A DNA stretch of 64,000 nucleotides from Betaproteobacteria bacterium (lineage in GTDB: Bacteria; Pseudomonadota; Gammaproteobacteria; Burkholderiales; Ga0077523): the NCBI GenBank assembly GCA_025350245.1, contig JANXYG010000129.1, positions 34,451-98,450 of the forward strand, given 5' to 3'. The notes under the pieces are model-generated. The model was given only the letters and a program-made list of their open reading frames with translations. It was not told the origin of the DNA and did no database searches. How positions within the stretch are numbered: position 1 is the stretch's first letter; every line of letters begins with the position of its first letter. The position numbers and the translations under genes were made by a program. Of the stretch, positions 25,701-40,700 are shown piece after piece.

Positions 25701-28700
25701 GCGCCGAAGTCGAAGGTGTGCTGCGATCCGCCATTGACCGTGCGCGTCACGCCGACGCCGGTGATCTGATAGCGACCGTCATCGAGGAGCTTGAAGATGA
25801 CCGGCGTGATCTCACGCGTGCCGCTGAAGCCCCCGGCCTGCAGTGACCAGCGCGTGAAGTGGCCGGGCTGCGGAATGCGGTCGGCGACGAACAGGCCACC
25901 GCTCAGGCCGTCCACCTGCGAGCGATCGACGATGCGACCGCCGACCAGCGTCGGCTGCACGATCCGGCCCTTGCTCGAATTGTGCGGGTCGACCGCCTCG
26001 ATGAACGAATCGACCACGCCGGGGGACACGCGGATGGCATTGCCGGTATCACCATCGCCCAGGGTGGTGAAGCGATACCACTGCTGCGTCTCGCCCTGGC
26101 GCAGCACGAAATCGTCCTTGCCGTCGCAGTTGATGTCCAGCGTCTGGAAGACTTCGGGGCGACCGGTGTTGGTGTCGACCAGGAAATCCCCGGCACCCGC
26201 GACCGAGGTGTTGAGCAGGTCGATGATCTGGTCCGGTGCCGGCAGCGCCGGCGGCGCGGATGCGCCGTAGGCGACGTACAGCTTGCCCGCGCCGGGGACG
26301 ATGCCTTCGGTCACATAGTCGGACCCGATAGCGCCGAGCAGCAGGTCGTCCACCCCGTCGTGGTTGATATCGATGCCCGGCGTCGCGGCCAGCGAGCCGA
26401 ACCGGTCGAACTCCGACTGTCCGCGGATCACGGAATCGGCGCTGGTCAGGGTCACGTCGCCACCACGTTCCGTGACCGAGAACACGACATAGGCCGCGCC
26501 GCGTTCGTCGACATCGAGCACATTGCCCGTACCGGTGGCCGTGGTCGTGCGCGTGGGTTCGCCGATCAGCAGATCCGCCTTGCCGTCGGCATTGAAGTCG
26601 CCTGCCGTCACATTGAGCACGCCGCTGTAGGTGACGCCTACGGGAATGGACGAGGCCTGGTCGCGACGCACGGTGATCAAGGCATCTTCCGGCTTGAGCA
26701 CCGTGGCGGTGCCGGCGAAGTCGCTGCGGCCGGCGAACACGAACAGCCCGCCTTCCTCGTTGCGATCGGTGGGCCCGGTCTTGCGACCTTCGAAAGTGCG
26801 GCCGACGGCGAACTCGTCGTAACCATCGTGGTTGAGGTCGCCCAGCGCCGCCACGGACCCGCCGATGCCGAAGCCGGCGACGATTGCGGTGTCGCTCTGG
26901 CCGAGCGTGAGGAACGCAAAACTGGTGCGGCCCCGGAACAGGTGCACCTCGCCGTAGCTCGGAATGCGGTCCGCGAGCGTGCCTTCGCCGCCCAGACCGC
27001 CAGCAGCGCCGAAGGTGATCGCGCCGGCATCGGCGATCAGCACATCGTCGAGGCCGTCACCATTGACATCGCCGGCGACCGTGGTGATGAAGCGGGGGCT
27101 TGCCATCGCAGAACTGGATGCGGAATTCGGGCCACCACCATCGAGCAGCAGTCCCTGCGCCCGGGTCCGGATCGATGTCTGGAAACCGGCATTGCTCACG
27201 TCCTGGTAGTTGAACAAGGCGCGAACGGAGGCCGACCACGTGTTGCGGGCGCTGCTCGAGCCACCCCACAGCGCCTGGCCCGACAAGACTTCACCGATGC
27301 GGGCAGACACGGCGACATTGAAGGTCTGGTCGCTGGTGACGAGCAGATCGGCGAAGCCGTCGTCGTTCCAGTTGAGCACCGACAGGCTCGCGCCGGGATT
27401 CGAAAGTTCCGGCCGCAGGCTGTTGCCAGCCCGCAACGACCCGCTGTCGAGCTGGCGTACCCGGTTCTGTCCCGCGACGCCGAGGACCTTGTCGATCCAG
27501 GCGCGGTCGATCACGCGTGGTACGTCGATCAAGCTGACATCGCGCGGACCGCCCATGATCGCGGTGATGACCGTCTGGGTGTTGTCGTCCGAGCGGCGGA
27601 AGAACACGAGGTCGGTGTAACCGTCGCCGTTCACGTCGCCCATGCGCTCGGCGGCACGACCGACGTCCGCCGAGATCAGGACATCCGCCTCGTCGGCAAT
27701 GCCGGTCACGCCGTCGAGCTTGACCGGCCCGAACAGCAGGTAGCTGCCGAGATCGCCATGGACCAGGAGGTCGGCTTCGCGATCGCCGTTGAAGTCGGTG
27801 AGCTTCACGCCGGTGGAGAGGGCCTCGGCTTCCGAGCCCCCGGCAACGGCGAACGAGTCGCGCAACTGCGGCGTGGTCTGGGTCGCGATGTCGATGCCCG
27901 GCACGGTGCGCCCGGCACCTGGAACGGTCGGCCGGGCAAGATCGAACACGTAGGGCTGGATCGGCAGGCGGTTCGCTGCCGTGACGAGATCCCGCGGTTG
28001 CACCGGCCCGAGGCCGCTGCCGTCGTAGAACCGCAGCCCGTCGCCGGACGGGCCGGCCACGGCAAGCCGGTTGTAGGTCTTGCCGCCAGTGTTGAATGCA
28101 TTGCCGCCACCGAACAACATGGCTTGCGGCAGCACGGCGCCGGGCGCGGCGAAGGTGGCGCGCGCCGGTTCGAACACGAGATCGGGCACGGCAAAGGCGC
28201 CGGTGAGCTGGGTGCGATCGGCGCCGAAGTAGACGTTGGTGACCTGGTGCTCAAGCCTGCCGACTTCGTTCAGCTTCTGGGTCGTGGTCATGACCGCCGC
28301 GCCAAGATCGCCGAAACCGTCGCCATTGAAATCGCCGATGCCGTGGAACTCGAGGTTGGGCATCGCCACCGCGCGGGCGGGATCCGCCAGCAGGGTCGAG
28401 AGCGAGACGTCGCCGCTGAACGCCGCGCCGAACACCAGCACGTTGTCGCCGCTCGGCGTGTCGATGAACAGGTCGGTCCTGCCATCGCCGTCGACATCGC
28501 CGACGGTCCAGGCGCGCGTGCCCTGGTCCAGGTCCGTGATGCTGCCGAAGATCGACGGTGCCCCTGCGCCTGCCTGGCCGACAAGGAACACCAGGCTCGA
28601 GCCCGTCAGCATCGCGAAGTCGTCGATCGTGTCGCCGCCGCTCATGGCACCGATGCCGAAACCGGCACTGCCGCCGGTGGCGCCGCTGAAGGTGAAGCTC

Positions 28701-31700
28701 GGCTCGGACGACGCCTGCCACTGTTCGCGGCTGCGCCCGCCATAGACGCGCTGCTCGTTGTCGCCGAAGGACACGAGCATGTCGCCCGCCTGGCGGCCCG
28801 GACCCTGGTTGGCATCGCTGCGCACCAGATTCGCCAGCGGAATGCTCTGCTCCAGAAGGGGACCGTCGGCATCGGCATCCCAGTCGAGCACCGCGATCTT
28901 CAGGACGCTGGCTGAACCACTGTTGACCCCGAACAGCTCGTAGCGCAGGTCGTGCAGTCCGGGCGTGAGCGCGATGTCGCCCTGGAATGCGCCGGCAGTG
29001 CCCGGGTAGGCATGAACGCCGTCGTTGTCGACCACCAGCTGGCCGTCGATGGTCAGGCGCGAACCGTCGGAGGACGGGGTGATGAAGCGGTAGGTGGAAG
29101 CGGTGTCGATGGACAACTGGCCGGCCCACTGGACCACCCAGTTCGCGCCCAGCTCGGCATGCCCGCCGATCCCGGCACCGGTCTCAGACAGGATCGGAAA
29201 GTTGTTGTCGCCGTTCGACGCATCGATCTGCGTATAACGGGGGCCGAAACCGCCGACCGGCACGAGCGTGCCAGCGCCGTCGACGTTCTCGGGCACGCCG
29301 ATGTTGAAGTCCGTGCTGAAGGTCTTCACCGGCGTGCCGACCTTGCGGAACGTGATCTGCGGGTTGTCGATCGCGAAGGACTCCGCGGTGCCGGCGCGAT
29401 AGCCCGGACCGTCGGCGAAGATGTCGATCGTCAGGGTGGAACCGCTGTGGGCGATGCCCTTGAGGGTGGGCTCGCGGCCCAGGTCGAGCAGGCGGTCGGC
29501 GCCGGCGCCGAAGCCGAGTGCGCCGGCTTCGAGCAGCACGCCAGGACCTTCGACATAGCTCGGATGGTTGCCGTCCGTGGCCAGCGCCTGCGAGAAGACG
29601 GACACGCCGTCGACCAGGATGTTGAAGCGATCGGCCTGGCCGCCGCTGCCCCAGTTGTCGATCAGCGCCACCAGGAACGACAGGTCGATCGTGTCGTGGT
29701 CGGGCAGGGCGGAAAACGTGAAGGTGGTATGGCCGGCGCTGCCGGTGCCGGTGTTCTGCAGGAAATCACCGGTCGGCAGGCTGGACGGCAGAGCGCTCAG
29801 CGTGGCGTTTTCAGCGATGTCGAAGTAGCGGCCCAGCAGCCCGCTGCCCGCGACCGGGGTCACGTTGCCGGCGGCGGCAACCGTCACCGGCCCGAGACCG
29901 GTGTACGGAATGAAGATGTCGCGATCGGTGGCGACATTGAGCACATCGCGCGCATCGCGGAACAGCACGGTCGAGGGCACCACTTGTCTGCCCGTGGCGC
30001 CCGCAGGATCCCACGAGAGCGTGACGCCGGCCGCGCCGGCGAACTCGAACATCTCGACGCGGATGTTGTGGTAGCCGACCGCGAGATCGACGCTGCCGGA
30101 ACGTTCCTCGAAACCGTGCAGGCCGTCGTTGTTGATCACCAGCTTGCCGTCGATGAACAGGCGCGATCCGTCGTCGGAACCGAGGAAGAAGTTGTGCACC
30201 CCCGGAGTGTCGATGCGGATCTGGCCGCTCCAGCGGACGGCGAAGAAATCGTTGAACTCGGCGAAGCCGTTGAAGCCCGGCCCGAGGGTGTTGGTCACAT
30301 CGACCTGCGCATCGACGCGCGTGCGCGCCGGTGTCAGGGCATCGAAGTTGACCTCGGCGACCCGCGGGTTGTTGCTGAAGTAGACGTTGAGCGGCAGGTT
30401 GAAGTACTCGCCCAGCAGTCCCGCATCGGCTTCCACGTTCTGCTGCGCCCAGTTGGCCCTGCCGTAGACCACATAGACACCCTGCTTGTCGGTCGCGGTC
30501 GAAAAGCCGAAGAAGTTCTGCTGGGTCTGGGTGACGGCAATCGCAATGTCGCCGAACCCGTCGCCGTCGATGTCGCCGACGCCATGGATCTCGGAGACAT
30601 TGGCCGAGTTGCCCGCCAGCACCGGCGCCGGCAGCGACAGCGTGATCGGCGGCAGGAGCTGGTTACGGTCCAGGCCGAGCGGCGACCCGAACGCCAGGCG
30701 CGCCAGGCTCTGCGACCCGCCGCTGCCGACACCGTCGCGCACCGAGACGATCGCGTCGTCGAAGCCGTCGCCGTTGACGTCGCCGACCGGGATGTACACC
30801 GGCTGGCCGAGCAGTTCGATCGAGGAGAAGCTCGACGCCGCCTGCTGTGCGCCGATCTGGAGCGTGTCGCCGAGCGGGGCCGTGAAGCGGATCTCGTAGG
30901 TGCCGACGCCGAAATCGGTCACCAGCGGCTTGCCGGCACTGGCCAGGCCGAACGTGAAGCTCGCGTTGCCGTCGGCAGCCTGGTTGTTGAGCGTGCCGTG
31001 GTTGTGGTTCGCGGTGAGATCGAGCACCTGGTTGCCGGTGGCAAGGGGATCAGCGTCGCTCGACTCCTCGAATTGCCAGTAGCCCTGCAGGCCTGCCTCG
31101 GTACCGGAGAGTTCGCGATCGAAGTTGCGTTGGATGTCGTCGGCGGCGCGCGCGACGTTCCACACGCGGACCTCGTCGATCTGCCCGGCGAAATTCTGCC
31201 CGTTGGGGCTTGCCTGGCGGCCGCCGATCGAGAAGTCGTGCTGGCCGCCGACGCTGCCGATCGTGCCGCTGCCCTGGAAGGTGTGCACCAGCACGCCGTT
31301 GGCGTAGGTATCGACCCGGCCGCGATCGTAGACCACCGCGATCTGGGTCCACACGTCCTGCTGGGCCACGTACCCGGTGTTGATCCAGGCCCAGCCCGGA
31401 TTCCCGTTCGCGAAGGCCCAACGAATCGTGCCGTCGGCAAAGCGGGCGACTTCGTACTGCCCTTCCTTGTTCATGATGATGCCGCCGCCGCTGCCGCCGG
31501 TCCCGGTGCCGGTCGGACGGATCCAGGCTTCCATGGTCATCTGGGTGGTCATGGTGAGGCTGGCGGGATTGCCCATCGTCACGACGTCCGCGGCATTGCC
31601 CGGCGAGTTCTGGCCGTCGAACGTGAGCGCCCGCCCGGCGAGCGCGGCATCGGGCTTGACCGCCGGGAGGACGTGCAGCAGATAGTAATCGGGCACGCCC

Positions 31701-34700
31701 GAGAAGCGCTCGCGCGGCACCAGTTGCTGGCCCGGACCCGGGTCGATGTCTTCCGCCGGAAACAGATACGCATTGAGCTTGACGTTCTCGACCGGCTGGA
31801 ACAGCACGCCGGTGTCGACCGTCTTCACCACCTCGATCATGTCGTTCGTGAGCTGGCCGTTGGCGGCAGCGCCGAACTGGCGGATCGCCTCGGGCGCACG
31901 CAGCACATACCAGTCGCCGGTATCGCCGAGATGGAAGTTCAGGCCGCCGATGACCGTTCCCTGGCGGATCTCGGGCAGGGGCGCGGCATAGAGCGGTGCG
32001 TCGTTGCGCGAGGACACGCCGTCGCGTGTCTGGAATTCGTAGGCATCGGGCTGCAGCACATGATCGCCGGCCAGCAAGTCGCCGGCCGCGCCACCGCTGA
32101 TCGAGTCGTCGCCGCCGAAGCCCATGATCACGTCGGCCCCGGCACCGCCGTCGATGCGATCGCCATACGCGCCGCCGAACAGCCGGTCGTTGCCGTCCCC
32201 GCCGCGGATGTCGAGCGCGGCCAGCGACGCGCCGGCCTGCAGGTTGCCTTCCTTGATGCCCCACTCGGACTCGGTGTTCGGGAACTTGAACTCCGGATCG
32301 GCATGGACGACGTCGTCGCCGCCACGCGTGTCGATGACGGTGTGCTCGATGTTCACCGTCTGGTAGTTCGACGTGAGCAGCCGGTAGATCGACGTGCCGT
32401 CGGTCAGCGGGGCGAAGCCGAGCTCGGTGACCGCGGTGCTGGACGCATCGGCACGGAAGTCGAGACCGGTGCCATCGGCGCGGAACCGCAGCACGCCATC
32501 GGGAAATTCCACCACCACCTTGCCCGGGCCGATCGCGGGGGTGCCGTCGATGAGCGCCTGCAGGTCGGCCGCCAGATCGGTGAGCGTGCTGTTGTCATCG
32601 GTGACCGCCTTGGTGAGCGTGAGCGTGACGAACTCGCTGCCACCCGGCACCTTCAGGCGGAAGGTGGCATCGGCGCTCAGCCGGCCGGTCAGCGGCCCGG
32701 TCTTGACGGCATTGACGACCTCCTTGTCCACCACGAACTCCTGGTTCGCGGTGTCCCACTGCAGCGCACCGAATTCGTAGCGGTGCAGGAAGATGTCGTA
32801 GCGCAGCGACACGAAGTCGGGCACGCCGCGGCCCAGACTGTCGACATCGCCGCCCTGGAACAGCACGCGGTCGTCGCCGCTCCCGCCGTCGAAGCGGTCG
32901 GTCAGCGTCTGCAGGCTTTCCTGGCCGTTCTTGAGCAGCGCAGGACGGTCGGGAATGACCTGGAAGCTGTCGTCGCCCTCGCCGCCGAACAGGAGATCCT
33001 CGGCCTGGCGGTCGAGACCGCCGGTCAGCACGTCGTTGCCGGCACCGCCGAAGATCCAGTCTTCGCCCGCGCCGCCCTGCAGCACGTCGTTGCCGTCGCC
33101 GCCCAGGATGACGTCGCGACGCTTGACCACGGGCTTGTTGGTGAAGGCTAGCGTCGTCGCGTCTGCCGGCTTGCCCAGGTCGATGGTGAACCCGTAGGTG
33201 GTCGGGATCTGCTGCGGCGAATTGATCCGCAGGAGGTAGTCGCCCGCCGCCAGGCCCGCGAGCGAGAGCACGCTGTTCTGCTTGCCAGCCAGGTTGAGCG
33301 TGCTGGTGCCCAGGTAGGACACGTTGGCCGGGTTGGCCGGATCGGCCGTGCCGACCTGGGTCACCAGCGAGTAGCGCGCGGCGTTGCCCGTGGTGGACAC
33401 GCGAACGTAGTAGTCCCCCGCGGCGAGATCCTTGAGCGCGACCTGCAGGCCGAGCGCGCCGGAGGCCGTGGCGTCGGCGAGCTTGATGCCGGCGGCGTTG
33501 AGCAGTTCGAGCTTGACCGGATCGCCTTCGCTGGTCTTGATCAGGCCGATGCGGTCGTTCACCGCGCCCACCGAGGCGAGCGTGAACTTGAAGACGTCGA
33601 CATCCGCGGGCCGATCGAGCGACAGCCCGACGATCTGCGCCAGGCTCTGGACCAGCGGCAGCACATACGCCGTGGCCACGGTGTCGTGCGCGCCGTCGGT
33701 GTCGGTGGCGTCCTTGGACAGTTGCAGCACACCCGAGCCGCCGACGGCGACGCCGGCCGGCGTGTAGAGCGACATCCCGAGGCCGTCCAGATCCGACGCG
33801 CTCGTCAGCTTGATGCTGGTACCAGGCAGCGCGGCCGCGGCGAGCGAGAAGCGGAACCAGTCGGTGTCGTTCGGGTTGTCGATCGACAGTCCAGTGACCG
33901 CGAGATCGGCGGTCAGTGGTGCATCGGCGAGCGAACGGGCGAGGTCGCGGGTGTCGTTGCGCTTGTCGCGGTCGGCCCCGTCCACCAGGATCGCATTGCC
34001 GGCATTGATGGTGACCTTGTCGTCGCCGGCACCGGCGTCGACCCAGACCGTCTTCTGCACCGTGGGGCCGACGGTGACGGTGTCGTTGCCGCCCATCGCG
34101 TCGATCAGGATGACGTCGTAGTTGCCTTCGCCGGGCAGCAGCTTGTCCGCCAGGTTCGTGTTGCGGAAATTGAAATCGTCGAGCGCGAGGTCGCGATTGT
34201 TCGGATCGGCCGCGATCGCTGCGGACTTCGCCGTCAGGGCGTCGATGTCGAGCAGCGATTCCGTGGCGTCCCACACCGGCTTGCCGTTGGCATCCTTGCT
34301 GCTGGCGTCGAGGCGGATCTGCGCCGCGAAGCTGAAGTTGCCGTTGTTGTTGGTCAGGCGCGTGATCAGGTGGTAGTCGTTCAGCAGCCCGGGTTCGGTC
34401 ACGTAGTCGACCGTGATGACGTCGTCGGCATTGGTGGCGCCCACGTACCAGACCTTGCTGTTTTCCTTGGCGTAGTTCTTCCAGGTGTCGCTGCCGAGCA
34501 GGCCGCCGTCGAGCGATTCGAACAAGGTGCCATCGACCCGGAAATACCTGTCGTTGCCGCCGTTGCCGTACAGGAACGACACGCCGGTGCCGCCGTAGAG
34601 CTCGTCGTCGGCGCTCGACCCGAGCATCCGGTCCAGGCCCGTATCTTCGAGCGAGCGGGCCGGCCTGGTCGGATCGCTGTCGAGGAAACCGTCGTGATTG

Positions 34701-37700
34701 GCGTCGCCGTCGTTGTCGAACAGGTGGCCGGCGCCGTCGGCGAACACCCCGAACTGCCCGCCCAGACCCGGGTCGCGCGACCAGGCATAGAGCCGGTTGC
34801 GCCCGACACCGCCGATCAGGTCGTCGTCACCCTGGCCGCCATAGAGAAAGTCCTGGTCGGAGGCGAAGCCGTTGCCGCTGTCGCCCCACAGGCGGTCATC
34901 GCCGCCGAGGCCGTAGATGACGTCGCTGCCGCTGCCGCCATCGAGCCGGTCGCGGCCGTTGCTGCCGCTCAGCAGGTCGTTGCCGGGGCCGCCGTCGAAC
35001 ACGCCGATGAAGTCGTTGGAGCGTGCGATCAGTGCCGAGAGGTCGAGCGCGAGCACGGAGCCGTCGGGCTTGTCCTGGGTGCGGAACGAGATGTTGTCGT
35101 TGCCGCCCAGGCCTTGCACGCGGAACTGCTCGATCAGCGGCGTCCCGACCGCGTCGTTGGCGCGCCACACCGCGGTGATGTCGCGGCTCGAGAAGCTCGA
35201 CGTGATCGGGTTCTCGCTGATGTACTCGACATCGAGCCGGCCGTCGGCGAGCTGGCCGAGCGTGATCGTGTCGTAGTCGTTGGTGCCCTTGATGATCAGG
35301 ATATCGGTGGCGTTGTCGTCCGCGACGTCGTTCTGCAGGTCGTTGCCGAAGTGGCCGTCGAAGGTCTCGTTGACCCCGGCCGGCAAGGCGTCGTAGTTGG
35401 GGCTGACATCGAGCACCAGGTTGTCGATGCCGCCACCGCCGTAGAGGGTGTCGACGCCGTTCTGGCCTTCGAGCCAGTCGCCGTCCGCGCCGCCCCACAA
35501 CTGGTCATTGCCGCCGCCGCCGTAGAGCTGGTCCTGGCCGCTGCCGCCGAACAGCCGGTCGTCGGCGCCGACCATGTCGGCGAGCGTGCTGAAACCGTAC
35601 AGGGGCCCGTCGAGGATGTCGCCGGACAGGTAGTCGTTGCCGCCTTCGCCGAGCAGCGTGTCCTGGCGCAGGTTGCCGTAGAGCTTGTCGTTGCCCGCGC
35701 CGCCATGCAGTTCGTCGCCGATCAGCAGACCCTCGGCGTGCACCGCCGCCGGCCCGTCGACGACACCCACCGCCGCATACGCGAACAGCGTGTCGATGCC
35801 GTCACCGCCGTAGAGCCGCTGGCCGGCCTGCTGGCCCTCGACCGCGCTTGCATCGCCGCCGAGGCCCGCATCGCCCTGGCGGCCGGCGCCGCCGTAGAGG
35901 AAGTCCGCGCCGGTGTCGCCGTAGAGCTGATCGATGCCGGTGCCGCCGAACAGCGTGTCGGGATTGTCGCCACCGCGGATGACGTCGTCGCCGGCGTCGC
36001 CGTACACGAAGTCGGAATCCTGGCCGCCGTCGACATAGTCGGCATCGCCGCCGCCGTGCAGCACGTCCTGGTCGCCGCCGCCGAAGATGAAGTCGATGCC
36101 GGCGCCGCCGTCGATGGAGTCCTGCCCGTCGCCGGCCGTGCCCGCCTGCGAGAGGTTGTTCAGCGCCAGCGGGTTGATGCGCGGCGCGACGAAACCGGTC
36201 GGGAACCGCGCCTCGAACACGTCGAAGCCCAGGGGCGTGGTGAAATTGGTGTCGACCGAAAGATCGAAAGCCGCGCGGCCGACCGCTTCGTCGCCGCCCC
36301 ACAGGATGTCGTTGCCGCCGTCGCCGGTGATGACATCCGCGCCCAGAGCACCGATGACGCGGTCATCGCCCAGGCCGCCAGCCATGGTGTCGTCGCCGAT
36401 CCCGCCGTCGATGTTGTCGTTACCGGCGAGGCCGAAGACGAGATCATTGCCGTCGCCGGCGATGATGGTGTCGGGGCCCAGATCGCCGTAGATCGTGTCG
36501 TTGCCTTCCGCACCCTCGATCGAGTCGCCGCCGGTGTCGCCGCCCGTGGTGGTGAGGCCGCCGAACAGCAGGTCGTTGCCGATGCCGCCGCGGATCGTGT
36601 CGGACCCGGCGCCACCGCGAATGGTGTCGTTGCCGCCCTGGCCGAGCACGAGATCGTTGCCGGCGCCGGCGTTGATCAGATCGGGGTCGGCTTCGCCCTG
36701 GATCGAGTCATTACCCGCGCCCGTGGAGATCGTGTCGGCGCCGTCGCCGCCGAACACCAGGTTGTTGCCGTCTCCGGCCGAGATGGCGTCGTCGCCGGCA
36801 TCACCATGGATCGAATCGTTGCCGCCACCGGCGGTGACGGTATCCGCACCCTCACCGCCGAAGATCAGGTTGTTACCGGCGCCGGCGGCGATGGAGTCGC
36901 TCCCGAGATCGCCATAGATCGAATCGCTGCCCGACCCGGCGGTGATGGTGTCCGCGCCGTCGTCACCGTAGACGATGTTGTTGCCATCGCCCACCATGAT
37001 CAGATCCGTGCCACCCTGCCCATGCACCGTGTCGTTGTCGTTGCCGCCGGTGATCGTGTCGTTGCCGTCGGTGCCGGTGGTGTCGCCGGGCTTGTCGTCG
37101 CCGTAGACGAGATTGTTGCCCGCGCCGGCGTCGATGCTGTCGGCCCCGCCGCCGCCGTAGAGGCGGTCGGGATCGCTCTCGCCGAACAGCGTGTCGTTGC
37201 CCTGGTCGCCATACACCTCGTCGGTGCCCGCGCCGGCGTGGATCACGTCGGCGCCGACGTTGCCGTGGATCACGTCCTTGCCGCCTTCGCCCCAGATCGA
37301 GTCGTTGCCGTCGTTGCCGGTGAGCTGGTCGTCCTGCGCGCCGCCATGGATGACGTCGTTGCCGAAGCCACCGGTGACCGTGTCGGCGCCGTCCTCGGAA
37401 CGCAGGGTGTCGTCGCCGAGCCCGCCGTCGATGCTGTCGTCGCCCTTGCCGCCCCAGATGCGGTCGTCGCCGCGATTGCCGAAGATGGTGTCGTTGCCGC
37501 CCTGGCCGCGGGTGGTGTCCTTGACCTCGACGATATCGAGGTGGTTGCCGGCGCTCCCGAGCGTGACCGTGGCGCCGTCGCCGAAGATCACGTCGTTGCC
37601 CGCCGGATCGGTGTTGGCATCGCCGCTGCTCGGATCGAGGTCGCCGCCGATGCGGTCGGCCCCGCCGCCGCCGAAGATCACGTCGTTGCCGGCGCCGCCG

Positions 37701-40700
37701 ATGACGAAGTCGCCGCCGTCGGTGAGCGACGAGTTGCCGCTCAGGACCAGCTGATCGGTCGAGATCTTGCCCTTGTCGCCGAAGATCAGGTCGTTGCCGC
37801 CCCGGCCCTCGATGTGGTCCGCGCCGCCGTCGCCGTAGATGATGTCGTCGAATTCGCTGCCGATGATGGTGTCGTCGCCTTCACCGCCCTTGATCACGCC
37901 GCGCGCCGCGCCGAGCGTGATGAGATCGTTGCCGACCCCGCCCTCGACGTCGAACTGCACCGAGGTATCGGTGACCTGCGACAGATCGATGACGTCGTCG
38001 CCCTCGCCACCCAGGGCGATGATGCGGCTGCTCACCTGGTATTCCTGCGCCATGGCCTCGGTGACACCGAGGGCATCCGACCAGACCTTCACCTTGCCGG
38101 GCGCGGACTGCTTGACGTGGAAGTTCTCGGCGACGTCGGTGGCATTGCCCTCGAGGCGCTTGTCGGCGAACTTGCCCATGTTGAGCTGCAGCACGCCGCC
38201 TGACAGCTCGGTCGCGAGCGTCGGGATGCGCGTGAACGGGATGTCGAAGCTGACGATCGTGATCTCGGGCGTGATGTCGAACTCCTTGTCGACCGAGAAC
38301 AGGACCAGATCGACCTTGAGATACGCGAACAGCTTGGCGTACAGACGCCCCGAGATGTCGAACACGGCAAGCGGCGCGAGCGCCGGGCTGCCGTAGTTGA
38401 ACTCGTTCAGGAAGTTGGTGGCGAGCTCGGCCAGGCGCACCTTCCCGTCGTGGTTCGGATCGTGCAGGTTGAAGTCGACCTCGGCGAAGATGCCGCCGCC
38501 GACCCCGGCCTTGGCCATCACCAGGTTGATCTCGGCGGACGCCGTGATGCTGCCGGTGAGCGTGACTTCCGGCACATCGACCTTGCCTGACGCGTCCATG
38601 TCGTCGACGAAGAAACCGTCGAACAGCAGCTCGGGACTGCGGAAACCGCTGTTCGCGAATTCGACCAGACCCTGCGTGTCGTAGCCGAACGCGAAGTGGA
38701 TGTTGGCTGCCAGCCGCCCTTCGATGGCGGCGCCGAGCGGCCCCCAGATCGGGAAGAACTGCGAGTAGCTGAACTGGAACTTGAGCGCACCCGGATCGAC
38801 CCGCACCAGCGTGATGTCGGTCTTGCCCATCAGCAGCCCGAAGATCTGGCCTGGATCCTGGAGGATCGGGAACGAGATCATGTCGCCGAAGCTCTTGTTG
38901 CCCAGGCTGCGGGTGAAGCTGGTGGTCTTCGACGCGCCGGGCCCTGATGTGTCCAGGCCGTCGAGCGCGCCGTTGAGATTGAAGCTCGAGGTGTTGACCG
39001 GATTGAAGGTCGACCGAAATTTGCTCAGCGGGTCTGACAGGTTGCCGGTCATCCCGCCCGCCTTGTCGTAGATCTTGAAGCCGCCGAACGGGATCACCAG
39101 GTTGGCGACGTTGGTCGGGATGCTGTTGATCAGCTTGACGATGCCGATGATGTCGCGGATCAGGCCGATGTCGAACTTGTCCGGCGGCGTGATCTGCTGC
39201 GCGATGTCGAGCAGCGTGATGGGCGAGCCGGCCAGGTCCGAGATCACCGGGATCGGCGTGGTGACGGCGTCGATGAGCGGCTGCAGCGGCTCGGTGATCT
39301 TCTGCACCTGCTCGACGATCGGCTTGACGTAGTTGCTGATGAAGCTGCCCAGGTCCAGGCCGATGTGACTGAACTCCACCACCTTGAGGCCGTTCTGGAT
39401 CGAATCGCCGATCGCGTCGAACGCGACGAACTCGCCCTTGGAACGGTCGCCGATGCCCCACTCGAGCAGGAAGTCGGCGACGACCTTCGGGAACACGGTG
39501 CCGGCGCCCGGCACGAGATCGCTGTTGAGCTGCAGCGCAAGGCCAAGGTCGACCTTGGCATCGGCGGCGATCCCGGCGCTCAACCGGATGTTGCCGAAGT
39601 CGGCCAGCCCCACGCGATCGTTGTGACCGTTCTTTTCCTTGATGTCGACGGCGATGGTGGCGCCCAGGCCGGTGTCGCCCTTGTCGTTGGCCTCGAGCTG
39701 CAGGAATGCCAGCTTGCCGGTGATGCCGGCGCCGGGCACGGTCACATCGACGTTCATCTGGAGTTCGTCGGGACTCGACAGGTCGAGGTAGAAGCCCTTG
39801 CCGCCGCCGATGCCGAAGCCGAACTCGACGCTCCAGTCGATCTTCACGTTGATCGCGCCGCGGGTCTCGAGGCCGAGCCCGGGAATACCGATGTCCATGT
39901 CGAGGCCGGCGCCGGCATCGAGCAGCGAGCCGCCGAGCTTCAGGTTCCATTGCATGTAGACGTCGTTCGGCTGCACGCCGGCCTGGTCGACATTGGTCTG
40001 GAGCTGGATGTCGGCAATGGTGACGCTGCCGTCGCCGTTGCGGTCGGCGAGGATGTTCAGGTCATCGTGCAGCAGCCCGAACATCTGCACCGAAATGAAG
40101 TTCGCCGTCGGATCGTTCGAGGTCTCGACGATGTGCCGCAGCCCGTTCACGAAGTTGTCGCGGAAGTTGCCGATGAACGTGGCCGCGCTCGACAGCTTGT
40201 CGCCGATGAGCGGCATCTTGATGCCGCCGACCTCGCCGTCGAGGAAGTCCTGGATGAAGCCGAGGAAACCGTCGACGCCATCGACGATCAGCAACATGTT
40301 GTCGAGCGCGCTGAACTGCGAGAAATCGAAGTTCAGGATCGTGTCGGGGACGTAGATGAACTGGTCGCTCGTGGGCCCGGCCGTGCCGGCCACGTCGATC
40401 CCGTCGGCGAGCGAAGCGGTGAGCTTGCCGCCGATGGTGATGTTGCCGCGGAACAGCGATTCGGTCGGGAAGTAGACCGGCAATGAGCCGGTCACGGCGA
40501 TGTCCATCCCCACGTCGACCGAGGACGCGAGGTCGCCGACGAGGTCGGTCAGCAGGATGCGGCGGTCGGCGCCGGTGCCGGTCAGCGCGGAATCCTTCAG
40601 CGTGAGCCCGAAGTCGCCGTGCAGGTCGACGTTGCCGCCGACGATGCGCCCGCCGATGAAGGCACCGCCGTTCGGGTCGCCCAGGCCGATGTTGAAGGCG

